A stretch of 64,000 nt of DNA from an uncultured bacterium (lineage in GTDB: Bacteria > Planctomycetota > GCA-002687715): NCBI GenBank assembly GCA_902826835.1, contig CADEGH010000013.1:48914-112913 (forward strand). Direction: 5' to 3'. The position numbers and the translations under genes are program-made. The notes beneath the pieces are model-generated. The model did not search any database, was not told the DNA's origin, and worked only from the letters and a program-made list of their open reading frames with translations. Shown piece after piece: positions 44,135 through 52,541 of this stretch (position 1 is the first letter of the stretch; each line of letters starts with the position of its first letter).

Positions 44135-46180
44135 TCATTCCTTCTTCAGTTCGGCTCCGGCGAGGCAGAGCAGCGCCATCGCGGTGCCGTAACTGCGTCC
44201 GAGTTCGTGGGAATCAATGAAGCCTCCGTCGATCTCGCCGAGGCTGACCACGAGGCTGCGCAGCGCGGCCAACTCCGCCTCCTTGGCGGTACTGTTTTCC
44301 AAGGCATCAATGGCCAGGCGGCGTCCGTGCAGCGCGTACCAGAAGAAGAAGCCGCCATTGCCGAAGCGGTCGGCGTGGTCGTCGTACTTGCGAACCCGTT
44401 CCAAGTGTTCGTGGTTGCGCCGCGAGAGATCGATGGCCGCGGCGAGCCGCGTTTGATCGGAGGCCCCAAGTCGGAGAAGGGCGAGCTCCCCGATCGGCGC
44501 TCGCCCAGCGCTGAATTCGGGTGGTGAGTTCCCCCGGCGCTTCGAAAGTCCGTAGGTAAACGACCCGTCCTCGCCTCTGCAATCTTGGAGTGTCTGTTTG
44601 GTGAGGGCTCGATCCTCGACGGAGAGAGGAATTCCTCGCGGATGGGTGAGCGCGAGGGCTTCGATCACGGTGGCGGTGACGAAGGGATTGGGGTACTCGT
44701 GCCGCCAGTGGCCTCCCTTGCGATCACGCCGCGTGATGAGGGCTTTGGTGATGGCGGTGACCTTGGCCTTGAGCGCAGCCGAATTGCCGCTTCCGCTCCG
44801 CTCGTGCGCGTCGATTGCCATCAATCGGTACGCCTCCGCCCACACAATTTCGTCTTCGTCTTTGGGCGCGAGGTGAGAGTCGTCCTGAATCCACCCGATC
44901 GCGCGCTCGACCGCCGGGTCGATGCGCTCGGGATCCAGGTGTCGCCAGGACTGCAAGGCCATCGCGGCGAGCGCGGTTCCCGCCACGTAGACATTCGGCA
45001 GGCTGTCGGTGCCTCCGAAGTCGTAAATGGAGTCGTCGAAGGACCCGTCGCTCTTTTGCAGGAGGAGGAGCAGGTCGACGGCGCGGGCGAGGATGCTCGG
45101 TAGGTGATCCATGGGTCGCGGAACTCTGGTTCCCTCCGGTTGGGCCTGGAAGGCATCGTCCGGCAGATTCTCGAACCGCTCGAGGCCGCGCATGAACGGT
45201 CCGAGGCGTTGCGCTTCGGCCGCACCCTTGCGAGTCCAGCGCGTGGCGGGTTGACGCTGTCCCAGCTCTTGGAAGAGGCGCTCGGCGGCGCCCTCGTTCC
45301 GAAGGCTCCGCTCCGCCACTGCTCTGAAAAAGAGCGCGACCTCGGTGGGGGCACCCACGATGCGCCCGGCCGATTCGAGGCGCTCCGACGCCTCTTGATA
45401 CTTCCCCTCGCGGATCAGGAGTCTGCCGAGTTCGACGGCGGCCTCGCCCCGGAGCGGGCCGGGTTTCGCCGCGAGCTTCTCGAGGAGGGGCCGAGCCGAC
45501 TTCGAGTTGCGTTGGAAGTTTTGGGCGCGGGCACGCAGAAGCATCCGCTCCTCCGATTCGCCTTCGGTCGCAGCGCCGAGTGCGGCCAGGGCGGCCGCGC
45601 CGTCGCCTTCCTCGAGGTGGAGCGTCGCCAAGCCCTCGGGCGTCAAGCGGGCGCTCATCATCTGATCGGAGTGTCGCCCAAGCTCGGGGCCCCGCGACAG
45701 GGCATCGCGAAGTTGCCAAAGAAACCAGTCGTTCGAGAGCGTGGTGATGCGATCTACGGACTTGAGCAGCGTTCCGTCCGGCGCCAGCACCAAGAACCCG
45801 GGTTCGATGAAACGCAGGCGCTCGAGGCCGTACCGTTCGCGATGTTGGTCGCCTCCCACGAGCTTCAAAGGAATGAACCGCCGCGCCAAGACGGCCGCGA
45901 CTTCCGGTGATGCAAACGGCCCGGCCATCATCGCGAGATCCACTTCGGGTTTCCTGTCCATCGGGCTGTCCTTGAGGCTGGGCACGTACCAAAACACGGG
46001 CCGCGTGTTCGCTTTGGCCTGCGCGAGGGCCGCCTCGAGGTCATGGAGCCAGGGGATTTCCGAGCCGGCAGCGCGGGTCGCTTCCGAAGGAACCGTACGA
46101 ATCTTCCGGTTTCCTTGCGCCTCGACCAGAGGACATACAACTCCGAGCACGGTGAGGACGATGAAAGCTCGCAGGGGCAT
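44135..46180 (-). CDS. Exported protein: thioredoxin-like domain, TPR-like region and prenyltransferase/terpene-cyclase repeats
   Basis: A 681-residue protein; start ATG 46180 gives a signal peptide ending near VEAQG. Residues about 40-150 resemble a thioredoxin-like fold (ALAQAKANTRPVFWYV, then FLVLAPDGTLLKSVDR) but the CxxC is replaced by WYVPSLKDSP, so it cannot do disulfide chemistry. TPR-like helices follow. The C-terminal half has prenyltransferase/squalene-cyclase-type repeats (QKSDGSFDDSIYDFGG; GGFFFWYALHG; GGFIDSHELGRSYGTAMALL) without the cyclase DxDD. A structural or binding role is more likely than catalysis. It is the first gene of a two-gene unit with the glycoside hydrolase. 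Confidence 0.72.
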   Translation of the reverse strand: MPLRAFIVLTVLGVVCPLVEAQGNRKIRTVPSEATRAAGSEIPWLHDLEAALAQAKANTRPVFWYVPSLKDSPMDRKPEVDLAMMAGPFASPEVAAVLARRFIPLKLVGGDQHRERYGLERLRFIEPGFLVLAPDGTLLKSVDRITTLSNDWFLWQLRDALSRGPELGRHSDQMMSARLTPEGLATLHLEEGDGAAALAALGAATEGESEERMLLRARAQNFQRNSKSARPLLEKLAAKPGPLRGEAAVELGRLLIREGKYQEASERLESAGRIVGAPTEVALFFRAVAERSLRNEGAAERLFQELGQRQPATRWTRKGAAEAQRLGPFMRGLERFENLPDDAFQAQPEGTRVPRPMDHLPSILARAVDLLLLLQKSDGSFDDSIYDFGGTDSLPNVYVAGTALAAMALQSWRHLDPERIDPAVERAIGWIQDDSHLAPKDEDEIVWAEAYRLMAIDAHERSGSGNSAALKAKVTAITKALITRRDRKGGHWRHEYPNPFVTATVIEALALTHPRGIPLSVEDRALTKQTLQDCRGEDGSFTYGLSKRRGNSPPEFSAGRAPIGELALLRLGASDQTRLAAAIDLSRRNHEHLERVRKYDDHADRFGNGGFFFWYALHGRRLAIDALENSTAKEAELAALRSLVVSLGEIDGGFIDSHELGRSYGTAMALLCLAGAELKKE

Positions 46181-46371
46181 CGCGGATCTCCGGCGGCATT
46201 GTAGAGGCTTCGTCGTGCGCGTCCGCGGGGATGTCCAGGACTGCGCCGCACCGTCGCGGTTTTCGTCGGGAAAGTGCCTCGAAATCAGGCTCTCGCTCGC
46301 TACGCTCTGCGAGCGGATTCGGACTTCCCCCGGCCGATCCGGCAGAGCCTCTGGTCTAGGAACCCTCGTCC

Positions 46372-48729
46372 ATGACTCGAACTTCATTCGTGTGCGGAGT
46401 GCTGCTCGCGAGCGGCGCCTCGCTGCTCCCTGGCCAAGGAGGTCAGGCCAACGGCCCCGAAGCCTCGATGCTGATCAACTCGGCGATCGGCTACGTCGGC
46501 ATCGCCCAGGGTGACTTGATTCAGGTGCAGATCGGCGGGCCGCCCAATCGCAGCGTTCTGTTGATCTCCGGCACCGAGGCGCCGACCCCCGTCCAAACCG
46601 CGGCGGGGTTCTTTCATCTCGATCAGATCACGGGACTTTTGGTCGACGGCACGAGCAATCCACTCGCGCGCACCGATGCCAGCGGTCGCTTCTCGGTCAC
46701 TTATCAGATGCCTTGGTTGGCGGTGCCCGGAGCGCAGGTGTCGGTCCAAGCGGCGGTCGAAGATCCCCTGTCGACGCTCGGCTTTCGGCTGAGTGCGGCC
46801 GCGCAAATCGAAGTTCAATTCTCGTCGTCCTTTCCGGCGCATCTCTACTTCGATCCCGTGCAGGGTGCGAAGGGTACGGAAAACCTGCTGGCCCCGGCGG
46901 GCACCCTGCCGGGAGACCTCCCCACCCTCGGGACTGCCGGGTTCGAAGGACCGACGACGGTCTTCGACGGCAAGGCGCCGGTGCACGGAGTCTTCCAGAA
47001 TCCCTACTACTGCTACCTCTGCCACGGCAATGTGCAGGAGATCTGGCCCACCTACATGGGCACGATGATGGCCAACGCCGCGCGAGACCCGATGTTCCTC
47101 GGGGCGTTTTCGATCGCGATCGCGGGCTTCGAGCACCTGGAGCAGCACGGCCTGTCTCCGCTCGGCGGGGAACTCGCGGCCGACTATTGCATCCGCTGCC
47201 ACTCCACGAATGCGTGGTACTCGGGGCGGTCCGGGTTCGAAGGTGACGGCACCTACTCGGCGTTTCGCCCGGCGATCTACAACGAGGCCCACGCCCTCGA
47301 TCAAGAGGGGGTGGTCTGCGATACCTGCCATCGCACCGTCGGCTACGAGCCGAACCGGTCTCCATCCTCGGGGGCAATCCCCGGGCACCCCGACAACGCG
47401 CAGCTCATCCTCTCGCCTTCGACCGCGAAGTTCGGGCCGTTCCCCGGTATCTCCGAAACGACCTACGGGAGCCAGACTCCCTACGGGGCGCTCGCAAATC
47501 CGCAGACCTTGGCGGCCCCTCCGGTGGCCCACAATCCTCCGGTTCAAGAGGGCAGCTCCAATTCTCCGGGCCATGACACGGAGTACAGCGACTTCACGCG
47601 CAAGTCGGAGCTCTGCGGGAGTTGCCACAACATCACGCATCCGCTGAACGGGAATGCGGTGGAGCGCACCTACACCGAATGGCTCAATTCCGCCTACGGC
47701 CGCACGAACAGCCCCGACCACAAGCGCTGCCAAGAATGCCACATGCCCGCGGTGACCAATGCGATGGCCTGCACCCTCGGTGGAGGTGATCCGACCTACG
47801 GTGATTGGAACAAAGTGCGGGGTCAGATCCGCAAGCACGAGTTTGTCGGCGGCAACGCGTGGATTCCCCAGATCTTGAAGCAGCGCTATCCGCTCGTGGA
47901 CACGAACTGGACCACCGGCAACAACTACGTCGGCCTGTCTTATTACGGCCCGGCGGGACGGGATACGGTGTGGGATCAGGTCACCGCCTCCGCGATTCAA
48001 AAGCATCGCGAAGCGGCCAGCGTCGACCTGGTCGCGACCGAACCCGTGCCCGGCACCATCAGCGCTCAAGTCAAGATCACCAACTTGACCGGTCACAAAC
48101 TGCCGACGGGTTACACCGAGGGGCGGCGGATGTGGATCCAAATCGCCGCCAAAGACGCCCAGGGGACTACGATCTTCCAGAGCGGGTTCCTGGATGCGAA
48201 CAGCGAGCTGATCCACGATCCCGCCCTCAAGGTCTACGAGGCCGAACATGGACTCGAATATCCGCAGCTCGGATTGCTCGGCCCCTCGTTCCACTTCGGG
48301 CTGAACAATCGCCCCTGGAAGGACAATCGCATCCTGCCGAAGGGCGGCGTGCAAGTGAAGGGAATGGGAGGTTCGGACTCCTACGACCCGATTCTCGCTC
48401 CGTTCCCGACCGGAGGGCTCTATCCCGACGGGCAACACTGGGACACCACCAATTACACCATTCCCGTGAGTTCTTCGACGCCGAGGCCGATACGGGTCAC
48501 GGCCACGGTTTTCTACCAGACCTCATCGTTCGCCTATGTGCAGTTCCTGGCCAATGGCGGCGACAACATCGTGCAGACCTTGCCGCATCCCGAGGCCGTC
48601 GCATTGCGCGACCTGTGGTTGCAGGGCTTTCCGGCCCCGGCGATTCCGGTCGGGGTGGTCGGCGCGACCTCGGTCTCGGATCCGACTTCCCCGACGCCGG
48701 GCCAGACCGCGCTGGTCATCATCCCCTGA
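46372..48729 (+). CDS. Exported pentaheme c-type cytochrome
   Basis: A 785-residue protein with signal peptide (LLPGQ). Five CxxCH haem-binding motifs are present: CYLCH (near residue 215), CIRCH (273), CDTCH (315), CGSCH (414) and CQECH (453). They are surrounded by distal His residues. A beta-rich N-terminal domain precedes them, and after residue 550 a domain resembling those of decahaem/multihaem cytochromes (NLTGHKLPTGYTEGRRMWIQ) follows. The final 30 residues are Pro/Thr-rich. It should transfer electrons in the periplasm or at the cell surface. The redox partner is unknown. Its stop is fused to the convergent gene as TGATCA. Confidence 0.88.
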   Translation: MTRTSFVCGVLLASGASLLPGQGGQANGPEASMLINSAIGYVGIAQGDLIQVQIGGPPNRSVLLISGTEAPTPVQTAAGFFHLDQITGLLVDGTSNPLARTDASGRFSVTYQMPWLAVPGAQVSVQAAVEDPLSTLGFRLSAAAQIEVQFSSSFPAHLYFDPVQGAKGTENLLAPAGTLPGDLPTLGTAGFEGPTTVFDGKAPVHGVFQNPYYCYLCHGNVQEIWPTYMGTMMANAARDPMFLGAFSIAIAGFEHLEQHGLSPLGGELAADYCIRCHSTNAWYSGRSGFEGDGTYSAFRPAIYNEAHALDQEGVVCDTCHRTVGYEPNRSPSSGAIPGHPDNAQLILSPSTAKFGPFPGISETTYGSQTPYGALANPQTLAAPPVAHNPPVQEGSSNSPGHDTEYSDFTRKSELCGSCHNITHPLNGNAVERTYTEWLNSAYGRTNSPDHKRCQECHMPAVTNAMACTLGGGDPTYGDWNKVRGQIRKHEFVGGNAWIPQILKQRYPLVDTNWTTGNNYVGLSYYGPAGRDTVWDQVTASAIQKHREAASVDLVATEPVPGTISAQVKITNLTGHKLPTGYTEGRRMWIQIAAKDAQGTTIFQSGFLDANSELIHDPALKVYEAEHGLEYPQLGLLGPSFHFGLNNRPWKDNRILPKGGVQVKGMGGSDSYDPILAPFPTGGLYPDGQHWDTTNYTIPVSSSTPRPIRVTATVFYQTSSFAYVQFLANGGDNIVQTLPHPEAVALRDLWLQGFPAPAIPVGVVGATSVSDPTSPTPGQTALVIIP

Positions 48730-49878
48730 TCAGGACTGGGGCGGTAGTGTACGCAGGAGCGTCATGATGCCGAAGGCGGTGCCGTACGGCTTCGTGTGGT
48801 CCGAGATGTAGAAGTCCCAAAAGCCGCCATCCTTCTCCTGCGTCTTCATGGTCTCGCGTCGAAGCGGGCCGATGAATGGGGTGCGCTTTTCGACCGGCAG
48901 GGTCTCGACCATGAGCGCCGCGTAGTAATGCGCGTAGAGGTAGAAGTAGGCCGCATTGGCGTACCAAGCCTCGTGAGGGATCGGCTTGCGCAGCGCACAA
49001 TCGAGCCACTTGTGCTCGCGGAAGAGGAGCTCGAGTCCGGCAATCCGTTCCGCCTCGGGAATGCTGTCGCCGGCAAAATGGCGGGCGTATCCGCAAGCCT
49101 GGATGCGGCCGAGGGAGCCCTTCACGTCGTTGATGCTTTCGAGTCCGCCCGTGCGGGGAATCGTCATCACGTCGTAGGTGTAGGCCCCGGTCGGAAGGCG
49201 GCCGCGTGCGACGGCGCGCACGGCCCGGTCGAGGGTGGGTCGATCGATGGAGACACCCGCGGCCTTCGCTTCGACCAGGGCGACGACGCCCGAAGCCGAG
49301 GTGAACGTGGTGGCCCATTCCGGGCGCCAGGCGGATTCCTGATCGGCGTAGTACCCCCAGCCGCCACGGGGCGACTGGTAGTGCCGCAGTCCCCGGGCGA
49401 GTTCGGCGGCGCCCTCACTCCAAGCGGGTCGATTGGGGTGATTCGCGAGCTCCGGGGCCGCGAGGCCCCGCGCCATGCCCTGAAGCCCGAACACCTGGCC
49501 CCACACGTTGTCGTTGTCCCAAAAGTCCGGGCGTTTCAGGCGAGAGTTCTTGGCCATGTAGTCGAGGCCGCGCACTACCGAATCCATGACCTCGGGGCGG
49601 GTCTTGACGCATTCGAGCAGGGCGGTCACGACGAGGCCGGTGGTGGCCACCGTCCAAGCGTGGTGCGTCTCGATATTGGCGAAGGAATCCGTGAACATCT
49701 TGTTCTTGGTCCCGCCGAAGCTGCCGTCTTTGTTCTGTTTGCCACCGAGCAAATAGTCGATCCCGCTTTGGATCGCCTTTTGAACTTCGACATCGGTGGG
49801 GAAGCTCGGCGGAGCGTCACCCTGCGACCACGCCAGGGCGGCGAGTGCCAGGCAAAGGCTCGCGATTTTGGGAATCAC
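48730..49878 (-). CDS. Exported prenyltransferase/squalene-cyclase repeat protein
   Basis: A 382-residue protein with signal peptide (AALAWSQ) and alpha-toroid repeats: GIDYLLGGKQNKDGSFGG, GGWGYYADQESAW, TGAYTYDVMTI, QEKDGGFWDFYISDH. No DxDD or FPP-binding acids are seen, so it is probably not a cyclase. Start is GTG 49878, inside a GTGA overlap with the upstream coiled-coil lipoprotein gene. A related repeat region occurs in the protein at 44135, on the other side of the pentaheme cytochrome. Confidence 0.75.
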   Translation of the reverse strand: MIPKIASLCLALAALAWSQGDAPPSFPTDVEVQKAIQSGIDYLLGGKQNKDGSFGGTKNKMFTDSFANIETHHAWTVATTGLVVTALLECVKTRPEVMDSVVRGLDYMAKNSRLKRPDFWDNDNVWGQVFGLQGMARGLAAPELANHPNRPAWSEGAAELARGLRHYQSPRGGWGYYADQESAWRPEWATTFTSASGVVALVEAKAAGVSIDRPTLDRAVRAVARGRLPTGAYTYDVMTIPRTGGLESINDVKGSLGRIQACGYARHFAGDSIPEAERIAGLELLFREHKWLDCALRKPIPHEAWYANAAYFYLYAHYYAALMVETLPVEKRTPFIGPLRRETMKTQEKDGGFWDFYISDHTKPYGTAFGIMTLLRTLPPQS

Positions 49879-50594
49879 GAGCCGCCTTTCTCGGCCTCGG
49901 CCAATTCGGTCTCGGCACGGAGTAGCGACGACTCTGCCTCCAACACACCGATGCGTTTGTCCCCTTCGGCCTCGCGGCCCTGGCGCTCGGCGCGCTTCAG
50001 TTCGGTTTCTTTGGCCGTCAGCTCGAAGCGAAGACGCTGCTCCTCGAGAGGGAGCTTGTCTTCGATGGTGTGCCTGGTGCTTTCTTTGGTGATTTCCAGG
50101 TTGGTCTTTGAGCGCTCGAGCTGGCGCTTCGCGCGTCGAATCACGATCTCTTTGGTCATGTCGCCCAGTTCGTCACCCTTGTACATCAATTCCAACTGTT
50201 GCAGCTCTTCGACTGCTTCGTCGTAGTAGTTGCTGATCGCTTGGAGTTGCAAAAGCGTCTCCGCGGTCTTGTTGGGCTTCTCGGACTTGAGGAAGTGTTC
50301 GAAGCGTCGAGCGGCCAGTTCGAGTTCGACTTTGGCACGATCAAGGTTGGTCGCATTGTCCGACGCAACGAGCGACGCATCCATCCGTGCCTTTTCCAGT
50401 TTGATCCGGGCGACCTCCACGCCGTGGCGGAGCTGGGTCAGCTTCGCCGGTGATGCGGGTTTCTTTTCGGCGGCTGCCGCTTTCGAGCCGCTCTCCTCTT
50501 TGGCGGGGTTTGCTGGCGCGCTGTGGTCTGGAGAGCTGGCGCAGGCGGAAGCGAGGGCGGCGATGAGGACGAAGCAGAGGGGGCGAGCTGGCAT
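49875..50594 (-). CDS. Lipoprotein with long coiled coil
   Basis: A 239-residue protein with lipobox LASAC (Cys18), a low-complexity Ala/Lys/Pro linker, and then about 170 residues of nearly unbroken charged alpha-helix with heptad-like spacing (LTQLRHGVEVARIKLEKARM; KRQLERSKTNLEITKE). It is probably a periplasmic adaptor or spacer; the helical hairpin recalls membrane-fusion or TolC-adaptor helices but no lipoyl domain is present. The start ATG 50594 is chosen for the signal. The gene is followed directly by the prenyltransferase-repeat gene (GTGA overlap). Confidence 0.75.
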   Translation of the reverse strand: MPARPLCFVLIAALASACASSPDHSAPANPAKEESGSKAAAAEKKPASPAKLTQLRHGVEVARIKLEKARMDASLVASDNATNLDRAKVELELAARRFEHFLKSEKPNKTAETLLQLQAISNYYDEAVEELQQLELMYKGDELGDMTKEIVIRRAKRQLERSKTNLEITKESTRHTIEDKLPLEEQRLRFELTAKETELKRAERQGREAEGDKRIGVLEAESSLLRAETELAEAEKGGS

Positions 50595-50701
50595 GGGAGT
50601 CTCCTTGGCTTGAGACGAGGATGGTAGGGGGCCCCTTCCCGATGCGCCAGAGCACCCCGCGCGGCAGGCGGCCACGCCTGCCCCCGAATTGGCCCGTTTC
50701 G

Positions 50702-51202
50702 TCAATTCACCAGGCGAATGGTGGGAGTTTGACCGGCCTTCCACGCCGCCTCGGCAGCCACCGCCAAATGAACCAAGTCGAGACCTAGGCAGGGAGCTCC
50801 GCGAGTTCTCGGATGCACGGCGGCCGTTTCCAAGTGGCGGAGGGCGCTAGCCTGCAAGGTCTCGGCGGCCCGGGGGTGATTTTGAATCCGCTTCAAGGCG
50901 ACGGCGCTGATTTGGATCAGGCCCTTCAGGGCGTGCCACTCGGGTCCGAACTTGGACACCCGCTTCCAGAGCACTTCCCACTGCTCATGCGCCTCCCAGT
51001 AATAACCGTGGTGGTAGAGATCGAGGGCGTAGCGGTGATCGGCGTGGTCCGCGGTGATCGTTCGCCCGAGGGGAGGCCACTCGATCTCGATGTCGTCACC
51101 GGCCCGCGACGTCCGGGGGTGTGGCCCCCGGCCCGGGACGTAGGCCGATTGCGGAAGAGGTCGCTCGGGCGCGTAGCGGGGAGGCGCAGGATGGTCGCTC
51201 AG
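50702..51202 (-). CDS. DUF309 family protein, probable CTG start
   Basis: A 166-residue protein. The frame shows RYAPERPLPQSAYVPG near the N-terminus, then ALDLYHHGYYWEAHEQWEVL and GLIQISAVALKRIQNHP, the DUF309 helical pattern (a metal-dependent-looking HExxW-type fold of unknown activity). No ATG, GTG or TTG lies upstream of the RYAPERP segment. The first candidate is CTG 51202, which overlaps the LemA stop as CTGA, matching the 4-base overlaps elsewhere in this window. Starting later at GTG 50974 would delete half of the conserved domain. Confidence 0.72.
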   Translation of the reverse strand: MSDHPAPPRYAPERPLPQSAYVPGRGPHPRTSRAGDDIEIEWPPLGRTITADHADHRYALDLYHHGYYWEAHEQWEVLWKRVSKFGPEWHALKGLIQISAVALKRIQNHPRAAETLQASALRHLETAAVHPRTRGAPCLGLDLVHLAVAAEAAWKAGQTPTIRLVN

Positions 51203-51759
51203 AGCTTGACCTCGGGAGTGGCCCGCATCGCGACGTCTTCCAATTCGAGGTGGTCGGCGCGCTGAAAGCCGAAGGCGGAAGCGAGGAGGTTGCTCGGGAA
51301 GGTCTCGACGCGGTTATTGAGGTCCCGGACGTTGGCGTTGTAGAAGCGTCGGGAGGACTGGATGCGATCTTCGGTGTTCGCGAGTTCGCGCTGGAGGGCC
51401 AGGAAATTGCGATCTGCCTTCAGATCCGGGTACCCTTCCGCCACCACGAAGACCCGGCGCAGCGCCGAGGCGAAGGCGTTTTCGTCCCGAGCCATCTCCT
51501 TGGCGCCCCCGTGGACCGCGGAGGCCTTTTGGCGCGCCAAGACCAGTTGTTCGAGCACCGTCTTCTCGTGCGCGGCGTAGCCCTTGACAGTCTCGACCAG
51601 GTTGGGGATGAGTTCGTGCCTTCGCTTGAGTTCGGTATCGACGCCGCTGAACGCCTCCTTCACGTGATTACGGAGACGCACGAGACCGTTGTAGGTGCCA
51701 CCGACCCAAAGCAACAAGAGAAAGCCGACCCCGAGCGCGATCGCTACTGCTGGTTCCAT
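51199..51759 (-). CDS. LemA family membrane protein
   Basis: A 186-residue protein with one N-terminal transmembrane segment (VAIALGVGFLLLLWVGGTYN). The LemA helical domain follows: LVRLRNHVKEAFSGVDTELK, RRHELIPNLVETVKGYAAHE, FLALQRELANTEDRIQSSRR and FYNANVRDLNNRVETFPSN. LemA proteins are found in many bacteria; their role is uncertain and is often linked to envelope or phage-related functions. It overlaps the upstream membrane protein gene by 16 bases and the DUF309 gene by 4 bases. Confidence 0.93.
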   Translation of the reverse strand: MEPAVAIALGVGFLLLLWVGGTYNGLVRLRNHVKEAFSGVDTELKRRHELIPNLVETVKGYAAHEKTVLEQLVLARQKASAVHGGAKEMARDENAFASALRRVFVVAEGYPDLKADRNFLALQRELANTEDRIQSSRRFYNANVRDLNNRVETFPSNLLASAFGFQRADHLELEDVAMRATPEVKL

Positions 51760-52439
51760 AGACTCCGCTGCTGCTCCACGAGGTAGGGAGGAAATTGATC
51801 GAGCAGGCCGGTGCCGAAGTGGGCGGCTTGCGCGAATTCGTCGAGGCTCATCCGTCGGTTGCGTTTGATCAGCACCTGCCGCTCCGAGAACTCGAACTCG
51901 AAGGGTGGCTGGGCCATGATGAACTCGATGGCCCGGGCGTGCAGCACATCGTAGGCCCACTTGCGATCCGGCGCCTTCACGTGAAAGCGCTTGCTGAACT
52001 CCGCCGACTCGAAGTCGATGTCATCGAAGCCGAAGAAGCCCGCGAGTTTGTCGAACACCCCCTCCGGCCGGACGGTCAATGGGCGGAGCGGGATGCCCGG
52101 ATCCAAGAGGACGCAGGAAAAATGGTGGTGGTGAGTGCTGCGCCGCCCCTTCGAGTCGGTGCTGTAGGTCTCGTAGTGGTAGTCGAAGGCGAGGAGGGGG
52201 CGTTCTTTCCACGGGCCGCGGAAGAAGTTGTAGCCGTAGCGGTTGGACCCCTGCCGAAAGCAGGCGAACTCCGGGAATTGATCCTCGACCCGAGCGTCGC
52301 GGGCGGGATTGAAACTGAGTCCGTGCGCGGCGGCGAAGGCCTGGATGGCCGCCATGCGTTTTTGTTGGGCTCGGTGGCTGAAGACGGCGGCCAGAGTCAC
52401 GAGGCCAACCGCGGCAACGATGAAGAGGGCGACTTCCAT
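51744..52439 (-). CDS. LemA-associated membrane protein (DUF3137-like)
   Basis: A 231-residue protein with an N-terminal transmembrane segment (LFIVAAVGLVTLAAVF), then a soluble domain. That domain has FAAAHGLSFNPARD, FNYHY-like strands around LLAFDYHYETY and a run of five His near STHHHHFSC. Proteins of this kind often neighbour lemA. The function is unknown. Its 3' end overlaps the lemA start by 16 bases, so the two are coupled. The DUF3137 comparison rests on context and general pattern, not on a strong motif. Confidence 0.62.
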   Translation of the reverse strand: MEVALFIVAAVGLVTLAAVFSHRAQQKRMAAIQAFAAAHGLSFNPARDARVEDQFPEFACFRQGSNRYGYNFFRGPWKERPLLAFDYHYETYSTDSKGRRSTHHHHFSCVLLDPGIPLRPLTVRPEGVFDKLAGFFGFDDIDFESAEFSKRFHVKAPDRKWAYDVLHARAIEFIMAQPPFEFEFSERQVLIKRNRRMSLDEFAQAAHFGTGLLDQFPPYLVEQQRSLWNQQ

Positions 52440-52541
52440 GGAGGCGAGGGGTCTCCGGTGGCGGCAGTGTACCTGCGAAGCCGCCCCCTATTCGATGAGA
52501 GAGCCCCTCGCTCAACAATTGGCCCGGGGCCGGGCGCGGAA

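Noticed and set aside
46384..48438. Long minus-strand frame opposite the cytochrome gene
   Set aside because: The plus strand encodes five CxxCH motifs and a signal peptide; the opposite translation is Arg/Gly-rich and without motifs.
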